Positions 18,926-27,476 are shown, counted from the stretch's first letter. The stretch is DNA of 64,000 nt from Microlunatus speluncae (GCF_009299835.1 NZ_VKCZ01000014.1:682001-746000); one strand, 5' to 3'. A program made the numbers and translations. The notes: generated by a model from the sequence alone, not told the origin.

Positions 18926-19834
18926 GTGGTGACCAGATTCGCGGACGGCCGGGGCGGGATCGACACCGAGTTGGCCCGACGCTTGATCAAGGCGCAGTTT
19001 CCTCAGTGGGCCGATCTTCCGGTGACCCCGGTCGAGTTCGACGGCTGGGACAACCGGACCTTCCGGCTCGGCGATGACAAGTCGATTCGGATCCCGTCGG
19101 CGGCCGGGTACGCGGCCGCGGTGGAGAAGGAGGATCGCTGGTTGCCCCGGCTGGCTTCCGGGCTGCCGGTGCCCATTCCGGAGCCGGTCGGGCTGGGCCG
19201 GCCGACTGAGGACTATCCGCATCACTGGTCGGTCCGGCGCTGGTTGGACGGGGAAACCGCGAGCCCGGCGACGGTCCGTGACCAGGCCCCGTTCGCCGAT
19301 GATCTCGCGCGGTTCCTGCTCGCGCTGCAGGCGATCGACCCGACCGACGGGCCTGCGGCCGGTGATCACTGCGCCCATCGCGGCGCGCCGCCGGTCCACT
19401 ACGACGACGAGACCCGTGAGGCGCTGCGCATGCTGCGCGGTCGGGTCGACACCGAGGCCGCGGAGCGGGTCTGGGAGGCGGCGCTGGCCGCGCCGGCGAG
19501 CGGGCCGGCGGTCTGGTTCCACGGCGACGTCTCCGTCGGCAACCTGCTCGTCCGCGACGGCCGGCTGGCGGCCGTGATCGACTTCGGCACCTGCGGTGTC
19601 GGTGATCCGGCCTGCGATCTGGTGATCGCGTGGACCTTCCTGTCCGGCGCGGGTCGGCGTGTCTTCCGGCAAGGGATCGACCAAGATCACGGCACCTGGG
19701 CCCGGGCCCGTGGCTGGGCGATCTGGAAGGCGCTGATCGTGCTCGCCCGAGTGATCGACTCCGATCCGGAGCAGGCCGCGAAATTCCAGCGGGAGATCAC
19801 CGAGGTGATCGATGATCACCGCGAGTTCGGCTGA
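18926..19834 (+). CDS. Aminoglycoside-phosphotransferase-family kinase
   Basis: 302 residues. The catalytic WFHGDVSVGNLLVRDG is near 198 and the metal-binding IDFGTCGVGDPACDL near 219, the classic APH pair; the N-lobe has GWDNRTFRLG and a conserved RIP. It is close to the APH group whose members often carry HGDV...NLLV and IDFG. It should phosphorylate a small hydroxylated molecule, possibly an antibiotic. Start is GTG 18926 or 18929. It stands alone between the repeat block and the ribosomal-protection GTPase, whose control region starts about 50 bases after its stop. Confidence 0.85.
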   Translation: MVTRFADGRGGIDTELARRLIKAQFPQWADLPVTPVEFDGWDNRTFRLGDDKSIRIPSAAGYAAAVEKEDRWLPRLASGLPVPIPEPVGLGRPTEDYPHHWSVRRWLDGETASPATVRDQAPFADDLARFLLALQAIDPTDGPAAGDHCAHRGAPPVHYDDETREALRMLRGRVDTEAAERVWEAALAAPASGPAVWFHGDVSVGNLLVRDGRLAAVIDFGTCGVGDPACDLVIAWTFLSGAGRRVFRQGIDQDHGTWARARGWAIWKALIVLARVIDSDPEQAAKFQREITEVIDDHREFG

Positions 19835-19889
19835 CCACGCCACCACGTCACTGAGTTGGGACGTCTGCGCCCTTCTGCAGCGCCGCGAG

Positions 19890-19927
19890 AAAATCGGTTG
19901 CGCGGCGGTGGGTCCGGATGGTCTACT
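19890..19927 (+). promoter_or_regulatory. WhiB7-type promoter candidate
   Basis: AAAAT at 19890-19894, then CGG, then TTGCGC as -35 at 19898-19903, and a weak -10 TCTACT at 19922-19927 (18-base spacer). An AT-rich element three bases ahead of the -35 is the known mark of WhiB7-dependent resistance promoters in actinobacteria. The following gene is a ribosome-protection GTPase, which fits. Confidence 0.55.
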
Positions 19928-19962
19928 CCCCCAGAACCGCGATCACCGAGGAGGGCAGAGCC

Positions 19963-20070
19963 ATGCGGACGACTGTCATGTCCATCAGTCACATCAGTAC
20001 TCACTCAAAGGACATGAGGGTTGGCTCGCATACTCAATCTCGGGATCGTCGCGCATGTCGACGCCGGTAA
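19963..20070 (+). CDS. 35-codon upstream ORF (putative leader peptide)
   Basis: ATG 19963 follows GAGGAGGG at an ideal distance, a better ribosome binding site than most genes here. The frame encodes 35 residues (begins MRTTVMSISHIS, ends RRACRRR) and stops with TAA at 20068-20070, overlapping the start of the GTPase gene by 50 bases in another frame. It resembles no protein family. Its codons 5-7 cover the left arm of an 8-bp inverted repeat whose right arm holds the GTPase ribosome binding site. Leader peptides are known for erm and tet(M) resistance genes; this assignment is by layout, not homology. Confidence 0.5.
   Translation: MRTTVMSISHISTHSKDMRVGSHTQSRDRRACRRR
19976..20017 (+). promoter_or_regulatory. 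Inverted repeat sequestering the GTPase ribosome binding site
   Basis: TCATGTCC (19976-19983) and GGACATGA (20010-20017) are perfect complements with a 26-base loop. The AAAGGA ribosome binding site (20007-20012) of the TTG 20021 start is half inside the right arm. Confidence 0.5.
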
Positions 20071-22030
20071 GACCAGTCTGACCGAACGGCTGCTCTATGT
20101 AGCCGGGGTCATCGACGAACCCGGCCGGGTGGACGACGGCAACACCCAGACCGACACGTTGGCGCTGGAGCGCCGCCGAGGCATCACGATCAAGACGGCC
20201 GTCGCGTCGTTCGCGGTCGACGACGTCACGGTCAATCTGATCGACACCCCCGGGCACCCGGACTTCATCGCCGAGGTCGAACGCGCCCTGGCCGTCCTGG
20301 ACGGCGCGGTGCTGGTCGTCTCGGCCGTGGAGGGCGTCCAGGCCCAGACCCGGGTGCTGCATCGCGCGCTGCGCCGGCTCGGCATCCCGACCGTGATCTT
20401 CGTGAACAAGATCGATCGCCGCGGGGCCCGCGCCGACGAGCTGCTGACCGAACTGGCCGAGCGGCTGGAGGTCGCGATCATGCCGCTCCAGTCCGTCGAT
20501 TCGGTCGGCACCCGGTCCGCCACGGTGCTGCCCGGCCGAGAGACCGAGCCGGCGTTCATCGAACGGCTGCTCGAGGTCCTGGCCGAACACGACGACGCGA
20601 TGCTCGCCGCCTATGTCGCCGATGATCAACCGGTGCCGGCCGATCGGATCGAGGCCCGGTTCCTTGATCAGGTACGCCGCGGCGAGCTGCGCCCGGTCTA
20701 CTTCGGATCCGCGGTGACCGGGGCCGGCGTGCCCGAGCTGGCCCGGGGCCTGCTGCGATTCCTGCCCACCGACGTCACCGACACCACTCCGCTGTCGGCT
20801 CGGGTGTTCAAGATCGAACGGACCCCGGAAGGCGAGAAACGCGCCTATGTTCGGGTGTTCGGCGGCCGGCTCCGGGTCCGGGACCGGGTCCGCTTCGGGG
20901 CCGACGGCGCGGGCCGGGTGACCGGACTGGAGGTGTTCGACCGCGGCGCCCCAGCCGAATCGACCATGATCAGCGCCGGTCAGATCGGCCGGCTGCGCGG
21001 GCTGGGTGCGATCAAGATCGGCGACACGATCGGCGCCGTCGACACCCGGCCGGCCGCCGCACGCTTCGCACCGCCGACGCTGGAAACGATCATCTCCCCG
21101 GTCGATCCGACCCAGCGCGGTGCCCTGTACGCGGCCCTGTCCCAGTTGGCCGAGCAGGATCCGTTGATCAATCTCCGCTCCGACGACGTCCGCCGGGAGT
21201 TGTCGCTGTCGCTCTTCGGGGAAGTCCAGAAGGAGGTGATCGGCGCGACGCTGGCCGAGGAGCACGGCATCGACGTCAACTTCAGCGAGACGTCGATCAT
21301 CTGCATCGAACGGCCCATCGGCACCGGCGCCGCCGCCGAACTGATCGGTGTCGCCCCCAATCCGTTCTTCGCCACCGTCGGCCTCCGGGTCGAGCCGGCG
21401 CCGACCGAGGTGAACACGTTCCGGCTCGAGATCGAGCTCGGATCGATGCCGCCGGCCTTCTTCAACGCCGTCGAGGAGACGGTGTTCGCCGCCCTGCGTC
21501 AGGGTCTGCACGGCTGGCAGGTGCAGGGCTGCGCGGTGATCATGACCCACTCCGGCTACTACCCACGGCAGAGCCATTCGCACGGCAAGTTCGACAAGAG
21601 CATGTCCAGCACGGCCGGCGACTTCCGTTACCTCACCCCGCTGGTGCTGATGGCCGCCCTCCGGCGAGCCGGCAGCCGGGTCTCGGAACCGATCCACCGG
21701 ATGCGGCTGGAGGTCCCGGACGATCTGGTCGACACCGTGCTGCCGGCGATCGCCCGGCTCGAAGCCATTCCGCTGGGCTCGACCGTCCGCCGGTCCACCG
21801 TGATCATCGACGGTGAACTGCCGGCGGCCCGGGTGCACGAGCTGCAGCAGCGACTGCCCGGGCTGACCCGGGGCGAGGGGGTGCTCGAGACGGAGTTCCG
21901 CGGCTATCGGCCGGTTCGCGGTCCGGCACCGGCGCGGAGCCGTACCGACGGAAATCCGGCCGACCGCCGGGAATACCTGCGCGGGCTGGAGAACACCGGT
22001 CGTGATCTCGCCGCCGCGGTCAAGCCGTGA
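20021..22030 (+). CDS. Otr(A)/Tet(M)-like ribosomal protection GTPase
   Basis: 669 residues, the size of tetracycline ribosomal protection proteins. The G domain is complete: AHVDAGKT at 11-18, the RGITI switch at 53-57, DTPGH at 75-79 and NKID at 129-132. Domain IV carries the long loop MTHSGYYPRQSHSH...KSMSSTAGDFR typical of Otr(A)-type actinobacterial members rather than the short one of Tet(M), and the C-terminus has VHELQQRLPGLTRGEGVLE. It would bind the ribosome like EF-G and release tetracycline-like drugs. Start is TTG 20021, supported by AAAGGA eight bases upstream; no in-frame ATG exists nearby. Upstream ORF, hairpin and promoter suggest drug-inducible expression. Confidence 0.88.
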   Translation: MARILNLGIVAHVDAGKTSLTERLLYVAGVIDEPGRVDDGNTQTDTLALERRRGITIKTAVASFAVDDVTVNLIDTPGHPDFIAEVERALAVLDGAVLVVSAVEGVQAQTRVLHRALRRLGIPTVIFVNKIDRRGARADELLTELAERLEVAIMPLQSVDSVGTRSATVLPGRETEPAFIERLLEVLAEHDDAMLAAYVADDQPVPADRIEARFLDQVRRGELRPVYFGSAVTGAGVPELARGLLRFLPTDVTDTTPLSARVFKIERTPEGEKRAYVRVFGGRLRVRDRVRFGADGAGRVTGLEVFDRGAPAESTMISAGQIGRLRGLGAIKIGDTIGAVDTRPAAARFAPPTLETIISPVDPTQRGALYAALSQLAEQDPLINLRSDDVRRELSLSLFGEVQKEVIGATLAEEHGIDVNFSETSIICIERPIGTGAAAELIGVAPNPFFATVGLRVEPAPTEVNTFRLEIELGSMPPAFFNAVEETVFAALRQGLHGWQVQGCAVIMTHSGYYPRQSHSHGKFDKSMSSTAGDFRYLTPLVLMAALRRAGSRVSEPIHRMRLEVPDDLVDTVLPAIARLEAIPLGSTVRRSTVIIDGELPAARVHELQQRLPGLTRGEGVLETEFRGYRPVRGPAPARSRTDGNPADRREYLRGLENTGRDLAAAVKP

Positions 22031-22054
22031 CGTCAACGAACTAGCCTGGCCGAC

Positions 22055-22678
22055 ATGGCCCTTCCCGACGACAGCGGCCGGCCCTGGCAGGTCGGCTACT
22101 GGTTCGACCCCTCCTGCCCGCTGACCTGGCTGACCACCCGATGGTTGCTACGACTGATCGAGCACAAGCTGATCATGGTCGACTGGCAGCTGATGAGCCT
22201 CTCGGTGCTCAACGAAGATCGCGACGACGACCCCGAGGGAGATCCGGAGGGCTACCTGTGGGTGCCGGTCCGGATCTGCGCCGCGGTCCTCGACCGGCAC
22301 GGACCGGAGGCGTTGCTGCGGTTCTACCGCGCGCTCTGGGAACGGACGCCCGGCGCCGATCCCGAGAACGACTGGCTGAACGACCTGACGTCGTCCCTGC
22401 GCACCGCCGGACTGCCCGAGGACCTGGCCGAGGCCGGTAGCAGTGACGCCCTGGACCAGGCGATCCGCGACTCGCACTCGCGTGGCGTGGAACTGGTCGG
22501 TCCGGGGCTCGGCACCCCGGTCGTCCAACTCAGCGACGGAGCCGGTGTGGACCGCGCGTTCTTCGGCCCGGTGATCACGACGGCGATCGAGGACGACGAC
22601 GAGGCGGTACGGCTGTGGCAGGGAGTCACCGCCCTGGCCACCGTCGGCGCCTTCACCGAGTTGAAGACGGGACGGTAG
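22055..22678 (+). CDS. Rv2466c-family (mycothiol-dependent) thioredoxin-fold reductase, single-cysteine variant
   Basis: 207 residues with a DsbA-like thioredoxin fold. YWFDPSCPLTWLTTRWL near 15-31 aligns with the family motif FWFDPLCPWCW, but the second cysteine is Thr, so only one catalytic cysteine remains; MSLSVLNEDRDD follows as in Rv2466c, and GLGTPVVQL is the cis-proline turn. The family uses mycothiol or mycoredoxin to reduce substrates, including nitro-compounds. It begins 24 bases after the GTPase stop and may be co-transcribed, so it could belong to a stress/drug response. A monothiol mechanism is inferred. Confidence 0.82.
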   Translation: MALPDDSGRPWQVGYWFDPSCPLTWLTTRWLLRLIEHKLIMVDWQLMSLSVLNEDRDDDPEGDPEGYLWVPVRICAAVLDRHGPEALLRFYRALWERTPGADPENDWLNDLTSSLRTAGLPEDLAEAGSSDALDQAIRDSHSRGVELVGPGLGTPVVQLSDGAGVDRAFFGPVITTAIEDDDEAVRLWQGVTALATVGAFTELKTGR

Positions 22679-22691
22679 CCTGAGGCTCACC

Positions 22692-23630
22692 ATGATCACT
22701 GAACCGCGACAGCAGGGTGCCTGGATCCGTCCGTCCGACCGGTTTCCGGCCGAGCCGCGGTGGGGATTCGCGGACGGGATCCAGGTTGGCATCGTGCCAC
22801 CCGGCGGTCCGCGCGGACTGCTCCGGATCTATGCGCCTTATCTTGATCATCCGCGGCAGCGACTGATCAACTTCATCGCCATCGAGCCGATCCCGGAAGG
22901 CCAGGACAAGCGGGGCTACTCCGAGCTCGAGCCCAGCGGCTTGGACCAGGTGCGCGGCAAGCGGTTCTGGAGTGCCACCGGGGTCGACGCGGAGGTCGGT
23001 GAGAGCGATCAGCCGGTGGCCGGAGAGCTGACCACGGTCGACGGCGTCGAGCGGCTCAGCGTGGTGATCATCTCCGAGCGGTTCGACAACGGTGCCGATG
23101 TCGCGGTGCGGGTGACCTTCCGGGCCGACCGGCCGCACGAGTTCGGGATCGCGGCCTTCCGGCGGAGCGGTTCGGTGCCGCTGAGTGCCTGCGTGCTGAC
23201 CGCGACGATGGGCAACTTCGCCCGGCTCCGGCTGCTGGAGCTGGCCAATCGTACGGTCACCCCGGCGGACTGCTGGTCCGGCTTCACCGGCACCGGATTC
23301 GCCCCGCACGCGAAGTTCGGGCTGGCCGAGCTGACCCGCACGGAGACCGGCGACGCCGTGGTCTCGGCCCGGCCGGACGAAGTTGATCACGGCGCCGCGA
23401 GCTATGCCGCCGATACGGCCGAGCACTGGAAGTACTTCGGCCGCCGGGCCGTCCAGACCTGGCGCGCCGCCGATCCGGATCCCGGGCTGGTCGCCTGTGT
23501 CAACGGCCGCTACACCTACTGGGCCAGCGAATCGCCGATCCCGGGCGGCGTCTCGTACGAGAACTTCGAGCTGATCGAGCCGTTCCGGCCGGGCCGCGAG
23601 TTCTTCTTCGCGGTCGAGCCGATCGACTGA
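22692..23630 (+). CDS. Conserved hypothetical protein
   Basis: 312 residues, no signal peptide or membrane helix. The sequence is mostly beta-rich with many aromatic and proline residues (YAPYLDHPRQRLINFIAIEP, YWASESPIPGGVSYENFELIEPF), which recalls a galactose-mutarotase-like or lectin-like sandwich, but I cannot assign a family. ATG 22692 lies 13 bases from the preceding stop, and the next gene starts one base inside its stop (TGATG), so the three genes are an operon. Tyr-Leu-Asp-His-Pro at about 50-54 is spelled with rare codons CTT GAT CAT, making a TTGATCA word. Confidence 0.6.
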   Translation: MITEPRQQGAWIRPSDRFPAEPRWGFADGIQVGIVPPGGPRGLLRIYAPYLDHPRQRLINFIAIEPIPEGQDKRGYSELEPSGLDQVRGKRFWSATGVDAEVGESDQPVAGELTTVDGVERLSVVIISERFDNGADVAVRVTFRADRPHEFGIAAFRRSGSVPLSACVLTATMGNFARLRLLELANRTVTPADCWSGFTGTGFAPHAKFGLAELTRTETGDAVVSARPDEVDHGAASYAADTAEHWKYFGRRAVQTWRAADPDPGLVACVNGRYTYWASESPIPGGVSYENFELIEPFRPGREFFFAVEPID

Positions 23631-24529
23631 TGATCGAGGTCCCGGCGAGCTTTCGCGCGATGCCCCGGTGGTGGCATGGCGGGGCCGCCTGGCTGGACAC
23701 GCTGCCGGCCCTCGTCGCCGAGCAGTGCGATCACTTCGGTGTCGTCGTCGACGGGCCGGTCCGGCACGGGTCGAACGCCCTGGTGGTCCCGGTCCGGCGC
23801 GGCACGGAACGATTCGCGCTGCGACTGAACCCGCCGGATGATCATGATCTGCCGGCCCAGGTCGAGGCGCTCCGGTTCTGGGCCGGGCGGGGCACGGTGC
23901 TGCTGCACGACGCCGAGCTCGCGGCCGGGGCGATGCTGCTGGAACGACTGGACGCCGGCCGCACGCTGGAGACGATGCCGTCGGCCGACGCGGTGCCGAT
24001 CCTCGCCCGGCTGATGCGCCGGTTGGCCGTCGAGCCACCCACCGGGGTGACGACCACGACGTCGATCCTTCGCTCGGGCGTCGCGCGATTCCGCGACGCC
24101 TGGCGCGAGTTGCGGCAGCCGTTCCCCGAGCGGCTGCTGGACGGGGTGCTCGACGCGGCGGGTGCGCTGCTGGCCGAGCCGGGCGCCGACCTGGCCGTGA
24201 ACGGCGATCTGCACTACGCCCAGGTCCTCGGCGGTGAACGGGAACCGTGGCTGGTGGTCGATCCGGTGCTGCTGCGCGGCGACATCGAGTACGACCTGGC
24301 CCGGATCCTGTGGGACCGGCTCGACACCCGCTCCGACCGCGACGTTGTCGATCATGTCCGCACGGTCGTCGAGATCGCCGGGCTCGACCCGGCCCGCGCT
24401 CGCCGCTGGGTGATCTTCCGGTCGGCCGACTATCTCTTCTGGGGGCTGCGGCACGGACTGACCGAGGATCCGCCGCGCTGCCACCGGCTGCTCGACCTGA
24501 TGCTGACGACCTCGAAAGGGTTGGGATGA
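23630..24529 (+). CDS. StrB/hur-type aminoglycoside or hydroxyurea phosphotransferase-like kinase
   Basis: 299 residues. The sequence follows the APH(6)/hydroxyurea-resistance kinase pattern: HGSNALVVPVRRGTERFALRL as N-lobe, MLLERLDAGRTLETM near the hinge, the catalytic VNGDLHYAQVLGGER near 190 and LVVDPVLLRGDIEYDLARIL near 208. The HGD of APH is here NGD, as in this subfamily. Streptomycin and similar drugs are known substrates of relatives, but housekeeping roles exist too. ATG 23630 overlaps the previous stop by one base and its own stop overlaps the next ATG in ATGA. Confidence 0.82.
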   Translation: MIEVPASFRAMPRWWHGGAAWLDTLPALVAEQCDHFGVVVDGPVRHGSNALVVPVRRGTERFALRLNPPDDHDLPAQVEALRFWAGRGTVLLHDAELAAGAMLLERLDAGRTLETMPSADAVPILARLMRRLAVEPPTGVTTTTSILRSGVARFRDAWRELRQPFPERLLDGVLDAAGALLAEPGADLAVNGDLHYAQVLGGEREPWLVVDPVLLRGDIEYDLARILWDRLDTRSDRDVVDHVRTVVEIAGLDPARARRWVIFRSADYLFWGLRHGLTEDPPRCHRLLDLMLTTSKGLG

Positions 24530-25509
24530 CCGACACCGCCGCCCAGTTGACGGCCGCCGACCGAGCCTGGCTGGACACGCTCGACGTCGCCGAGCCGTTG
24601 CCGCCGATCCCCAGCGGCGTCGCCCTGCTCGACGTACTCACCGAGTTGGCCGTCCCGCACGAGGATCTCGGCGAGATCCTCCGCCTGCGACCGCGGCTGG
24701 ATGATCATGAGGCCGGCACCGTCGCGGCGCGGATCCTGAGCGGGCTGCACCGCGGACTCGGCTCGGCCACGGGCCTGGGGCACGAGCTCGACCTCCGCCG
24801 GTGCGACGATCCGTTGCTCCGCTATGCGGCCATGTACGCCTTCGCGGCGATGGATCCGGTGATCCGTCGTTGGCACCTGGAACGGTCGGTGCCGCCGGAC
24901 GTCAGCCGACGCACTCTGGCCGACCTCGGCCGGCAACTGACCAACCACCGCCGCCGGATCGGCCGCGGCGGGATGTCCGAGGTCGGCTGGATGTCGAACC
25001 ACTTCCAGGGCCGGCTGTATCAACTCGGCCGGCTGCAGTTCGAGCTGGTGCCGCTCGGTCGGACGACCAGCGCCGAGGTCCGGGCCGGCGGGGTGCCGGC
25101 CGAGCCCGGCGATCCGGCGATCGCCGTCCACATCCCCGACTACTGCGGGCCGATCGACGACGGCGCCTGTGCGGAGTCCTTCGCGGCCGCGCTGGAGTTC
25201 TTCCCGCGGCACTTCCCCGACCACCGGCCGATCGTCTTCACCTGCCACTCCTGGTTGCTCGACCCGCAGCTCGCCGAGCGACTGCCGGCCGACTCCAACA
25301 TCACGGCCTTCCAACGCCGGTTCACGATCACCCACCGCCGAGCTGACATCGACGACGCCGGCGCGTTCCTGTTCGTCTTCGGCACCCGCGACGTGGACGC
25401 CCGGGCCGGCCTGCCGCGACGGTCGTCGCTGCAACGGGCGCTGATCGACCACCTCGACAACGGCGGCCACTGGTACGGCGGCGCCGGCTGGCGGACCTTC
25501 GAGGCCTGA
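24526..25509 (+). CDS. Acyltransferase-domain protein (GNAT-like C-terminal fold)
   Basis: 327 residues from ATG 24526 (four-base overlap with the kinase stop; the longer open frame starting at 24247 lies over the kinase and was not used). N-terminal 130 residues are helical; the C-terminal part contains RLYQLGRLQFELVPL, AVHIPDYCGPIDDGAC and FTCHSWLLDPQL, features of the actinobacterial acyltransferase-domain proteins whose C-terminus adopts a GNAT-like fold. A CoA-dependent acetyl- or acyl-transfer is likely; the acceptor is not known. Co-transcribed with a drug-kinase-like gene, so antibiotic modification is possible but unproven. Confidence 0.72.
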   Translation: MTDTAAQLTAADRAWLDTLDVAEPLPPIPSGVALLDVLTELAVPHEDLGEILRLRPRLDDHEAGTVAARILSGLHRGLGSATGLGHELDLRRCDDPLLRYAAMYAFAAMDPVIRRWHLERSVPPDVSRRTLADLGRQLTNHRRRIGRGGMSEVGWMSNHFQGRLYQLGRLQFELVPLGRTTSAEVRAGGVPAEPGDPAIAVHIPDYCGPIDDGACAESFAAALEFFPRHFPDHRPIVFTCHSWLLDPQLAERLPADSNITAFQRRFTITHRRADIDDAGAFLFVFGTRDVDARAGLPRRSSLQRALIDHLDNGGHWYGGAGWRTFEA

Positions 25510-25524
25510 GCCCTCGACCCACCG

Positions 25525-25605
25525 TCACAAATCGGGAGCGCAACCCGGTCCCACCTGGCGATTTTCGGTCCCGCGGTGCGTTGCGCCCCCGATTCGTGCC
25601 AGTGC
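25525..25605. repeat. Imperfect inverted repeat between convergent genes
   Basis: CACAAATCGGGAGCGCAAC near the left end pairs with GTTGCGCCCCCGATTCGTG at the right end (17 of 19 positions) around a long loop. It lies between two convergent stops and could terminate both transcripts, but has no T-run. Confidence 0.6.
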
Positions 25606-25622
25606 GGTTCAGGAGACACGCC

Positions 25623-26738
25623 CTAGCCTCGAGGTAGGAATCGGAGCAGGTCGTCGGTCCGGACGTCGGTCTCCGGCCAGCGCCGGCGCAGGGTCCGACC
25701 CAGGTCGCGGCACCAGTCGGCGAGTGCCGGGAACGTTGACCGGGACTCCGCCAGGGCCGCCGCCGACTCGATCGTGATCAGCCGTTCCAGCCGGCTCCGG
25801 TCGCCGGCGGCGCGGTTGTCGATCTTGGGAAAGTTGCCCAGTCGGCCGAACGCATGGGTCAGTCCGGCCGCGGCAAGATCACGGCCGAAGCGGTCGTCGT
25901 CGGTGACCGCCGGGATGGCCGGCGCCAGGGTCGACCGGTACACGTCCTCGAATCCGGACTCGACCGCATCGACCACCGTGACCCAGCGTGGCCCGGGCAG
26001 ATAGAAGTCGGTCAGGTCGCTCAGGCAGTGCCGATAGCCGGCGAACTCGTAGTCGATGATCACGTCCGTCGGGCTGCCGACCAGGACGTTGTTGGTCGCG
26101 GAATCGCCGTTGGACAAGGCGAGGAACGGACCCGGGCGATCCAGCACGTTGAACACGTCCGCGGCCTCGGCGACCGCCCGATCCCCCGGCGGGCAGCCGA
26201 TCCCGGCCGCGTACCCGCTGGTCAGCTCCCAGCCACGGGCCAGGAAGCGACGCCGTTCGTGAGCCTGGTCGACGGGCCTTCGATCGGCCAACGCCCGGTA
26301 GAACGCCGCCGACCGACCCGCGGTCCGGGCGTGACGATCGGCCAGCAGCCGCGCCGCCTCGAGCAGACCGGTGCGCGTCTGCTCGGTGTAACCCCGCTCC
26401 CGGATCAGCCGGTCCAACGGCCGGTGCGCCGGGAAGTCTTCCATGATCAAGATTCCTCGATCGGCGGCGATCAGCCGCGGGGCCCGGACGTCGAGGCCGG
26501 CCAGGAAGTCGAGCGCGACCGCCTCGGTCGTCAACTGACTCGGATGCGCCCTCGCCCCCGGATGATCGGGATCGCCGTCGCGGACCCACTTCGTGATCAC
26601 CGACCCGAGCGGCCCACCGCTGATCTTGAACCGGGCGACACTCCATGGTGGGATCGGCTCGGCGGGCCCCGCCTCGACGTCGCGGCCCCAGACCGGGCGC
26701 AGTAGTGACAGCACCAGGGCGGCGGTGGGGATGGGCAC
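25623..26738 (-). CDS. Phosphotransferase-family (APH/choline-kinase fold) protein
   Basis: 371 residues from GTG 26738 (MPIPTAALVLSLL). The kinase signature is SNGDSATNNVLVGS near 235 and IDYEFAGYRHC near 252; the N-lobe has ARFKISGGPLGSVITKWV and ILIMEDFPAHRPLD is the hinge. The catalytic loop uses NGDxxxxN instead of HGDxxxxN. It probably phosphorylates a small organic alcohol. The same frame stays open to 27929, but that extension runs through the methyltransferase gene and the tandem repeats and is not coding. Divergent from the methyltransferase gene, 210 bases apart. Confidence 0.78.
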   Translation of the reverse strand: MPIPTAALVLSLLRPVWGRDVEAGPAEPIPPWSVARFKISGGPLGSVITKWVRDGDPDHPGARAHPSQLTTEAVALDFLAGLDVRAPRLIAADRGILIMEDFPAHRPLDRLIRERGYTEQTRTGLLEAARLLADRHARTAGRSAAFYRALADRRPVDQAHERRRFLARGWELTSGYAAGIGCPPGDRAVAEAADVFNVLDRPGPFLALSNGDSATNNVLVGSPTDVIIDYEFAGYRHCLSDLTDFYLPGPRWVTVVDAVESGFEDVYRSTLAPAIPAVTDDDRFGRDLAAAGLTHAFGRLGNFPKIDNRAAGDRSRLERLITIESAAALAESRSTFPALADWCRDLGRTLRRRWPETDVRTDDLLRFLPRG

Positions 26739-26948
26739 CCGCCCCAGCCTACGAAAGTTCCGGCCGGCTGAGACGGCCGAGGCTCCGCGGGTTGGTATCC
26801 TGATGACTTCCGCGTCGCCGTACCGACGGCGCCCGTCGATGGCCCCGATGCGCCGCGAAGCATCGATGATCATGATTCGAAGCACTGGTTCCGCGAGCCT
26901 GTCGCGAGGCACTCTCGATCCCGGCCGGAAGGGTCTTCCGGTCTCGTC

Positions 26949-27473
26949 ATGACCGCCCGGCGGATCCGGATCAGCTCCCGGTCCGACCTCCGCAGCCAAC
27001 GCCGGCGCCGCTCGCACTCCTGTTGGAACCACCTGATCGCCGCGCCGCTCTGGCCCAAGCACGGTGTCAATCTCGGCACCATGCTGCGCACCTGCGACGC
27101 CGTCGGCGCGTGCCTGGCGGTGCCCCGGCTGCCGTGGATCCCGGAGGCACTGGACAAGGGCAACACGCTGCGCCGCCGGAGCTGCGTGCACTGGGTGGCG
27201 CGGGACCCGATCCCGTGGCTGACCCGGCAGCAGGCGGAAGGCTCCCGCCTGATCGGCGTCGAGCTGACCGAGGAATCGATCCGGCTCGGTGATCTTCCCG
27301 CGGCGCGGCAGCGGACCGTGATGCTGCTCGGCCACGAGACCACCGGCATCCCCGCCGACGCACTCGACCTGCTGGACGACGCCGTCGAGATCCCGATGGT
27401 CGGCACCGGCCACAGCCTCAACGTCACCGTCGCCGGCTCCCTGGTCCTCTACCGCCTCGCCGGCCTCCTCTAA
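26949..27473 (+). CDS. TrmH/SpoU-family RNA 2'-O-methyltransferase
   Basis: 174 residues. The three SPOUT motifs are clear: NLGTMLRTCDAVGA near 43, LLGHETTGIPADALDL near 125 and IPMVGTGHSLNVTVAGSLVLY near 148, the last forming the trefoil knot that binds S-adenosylmethionine. Such enzymes methylate tRNA or rRNA ribose; some confer resistance to ribosome-targeting drugs (thiostrepton type). The short N-terminus is Arg/Ser-rich. ATG 26949 has GGAAGG rather far upstream. TAA stop is followed within four bases by a dispersed 60-bp repeat. Confidence 0.87.
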   Translation: MTARRIRISSRSDLRSQRRRRSHSCWNHLIAAPLWPKHGVNLGTMLRTCDAVGACLAVPRLPWIPEALDKGNTLRRRSCVHWVARDPIPWLTRQQAEGSRLIGVELTEESIRLGDLPAARQRTVMLLGHETTGIPADALDLLDDAVEIPMVGTGHSLNVTVAGSLVLYRLAGLL

Positions 27474-27476
27474 CCC

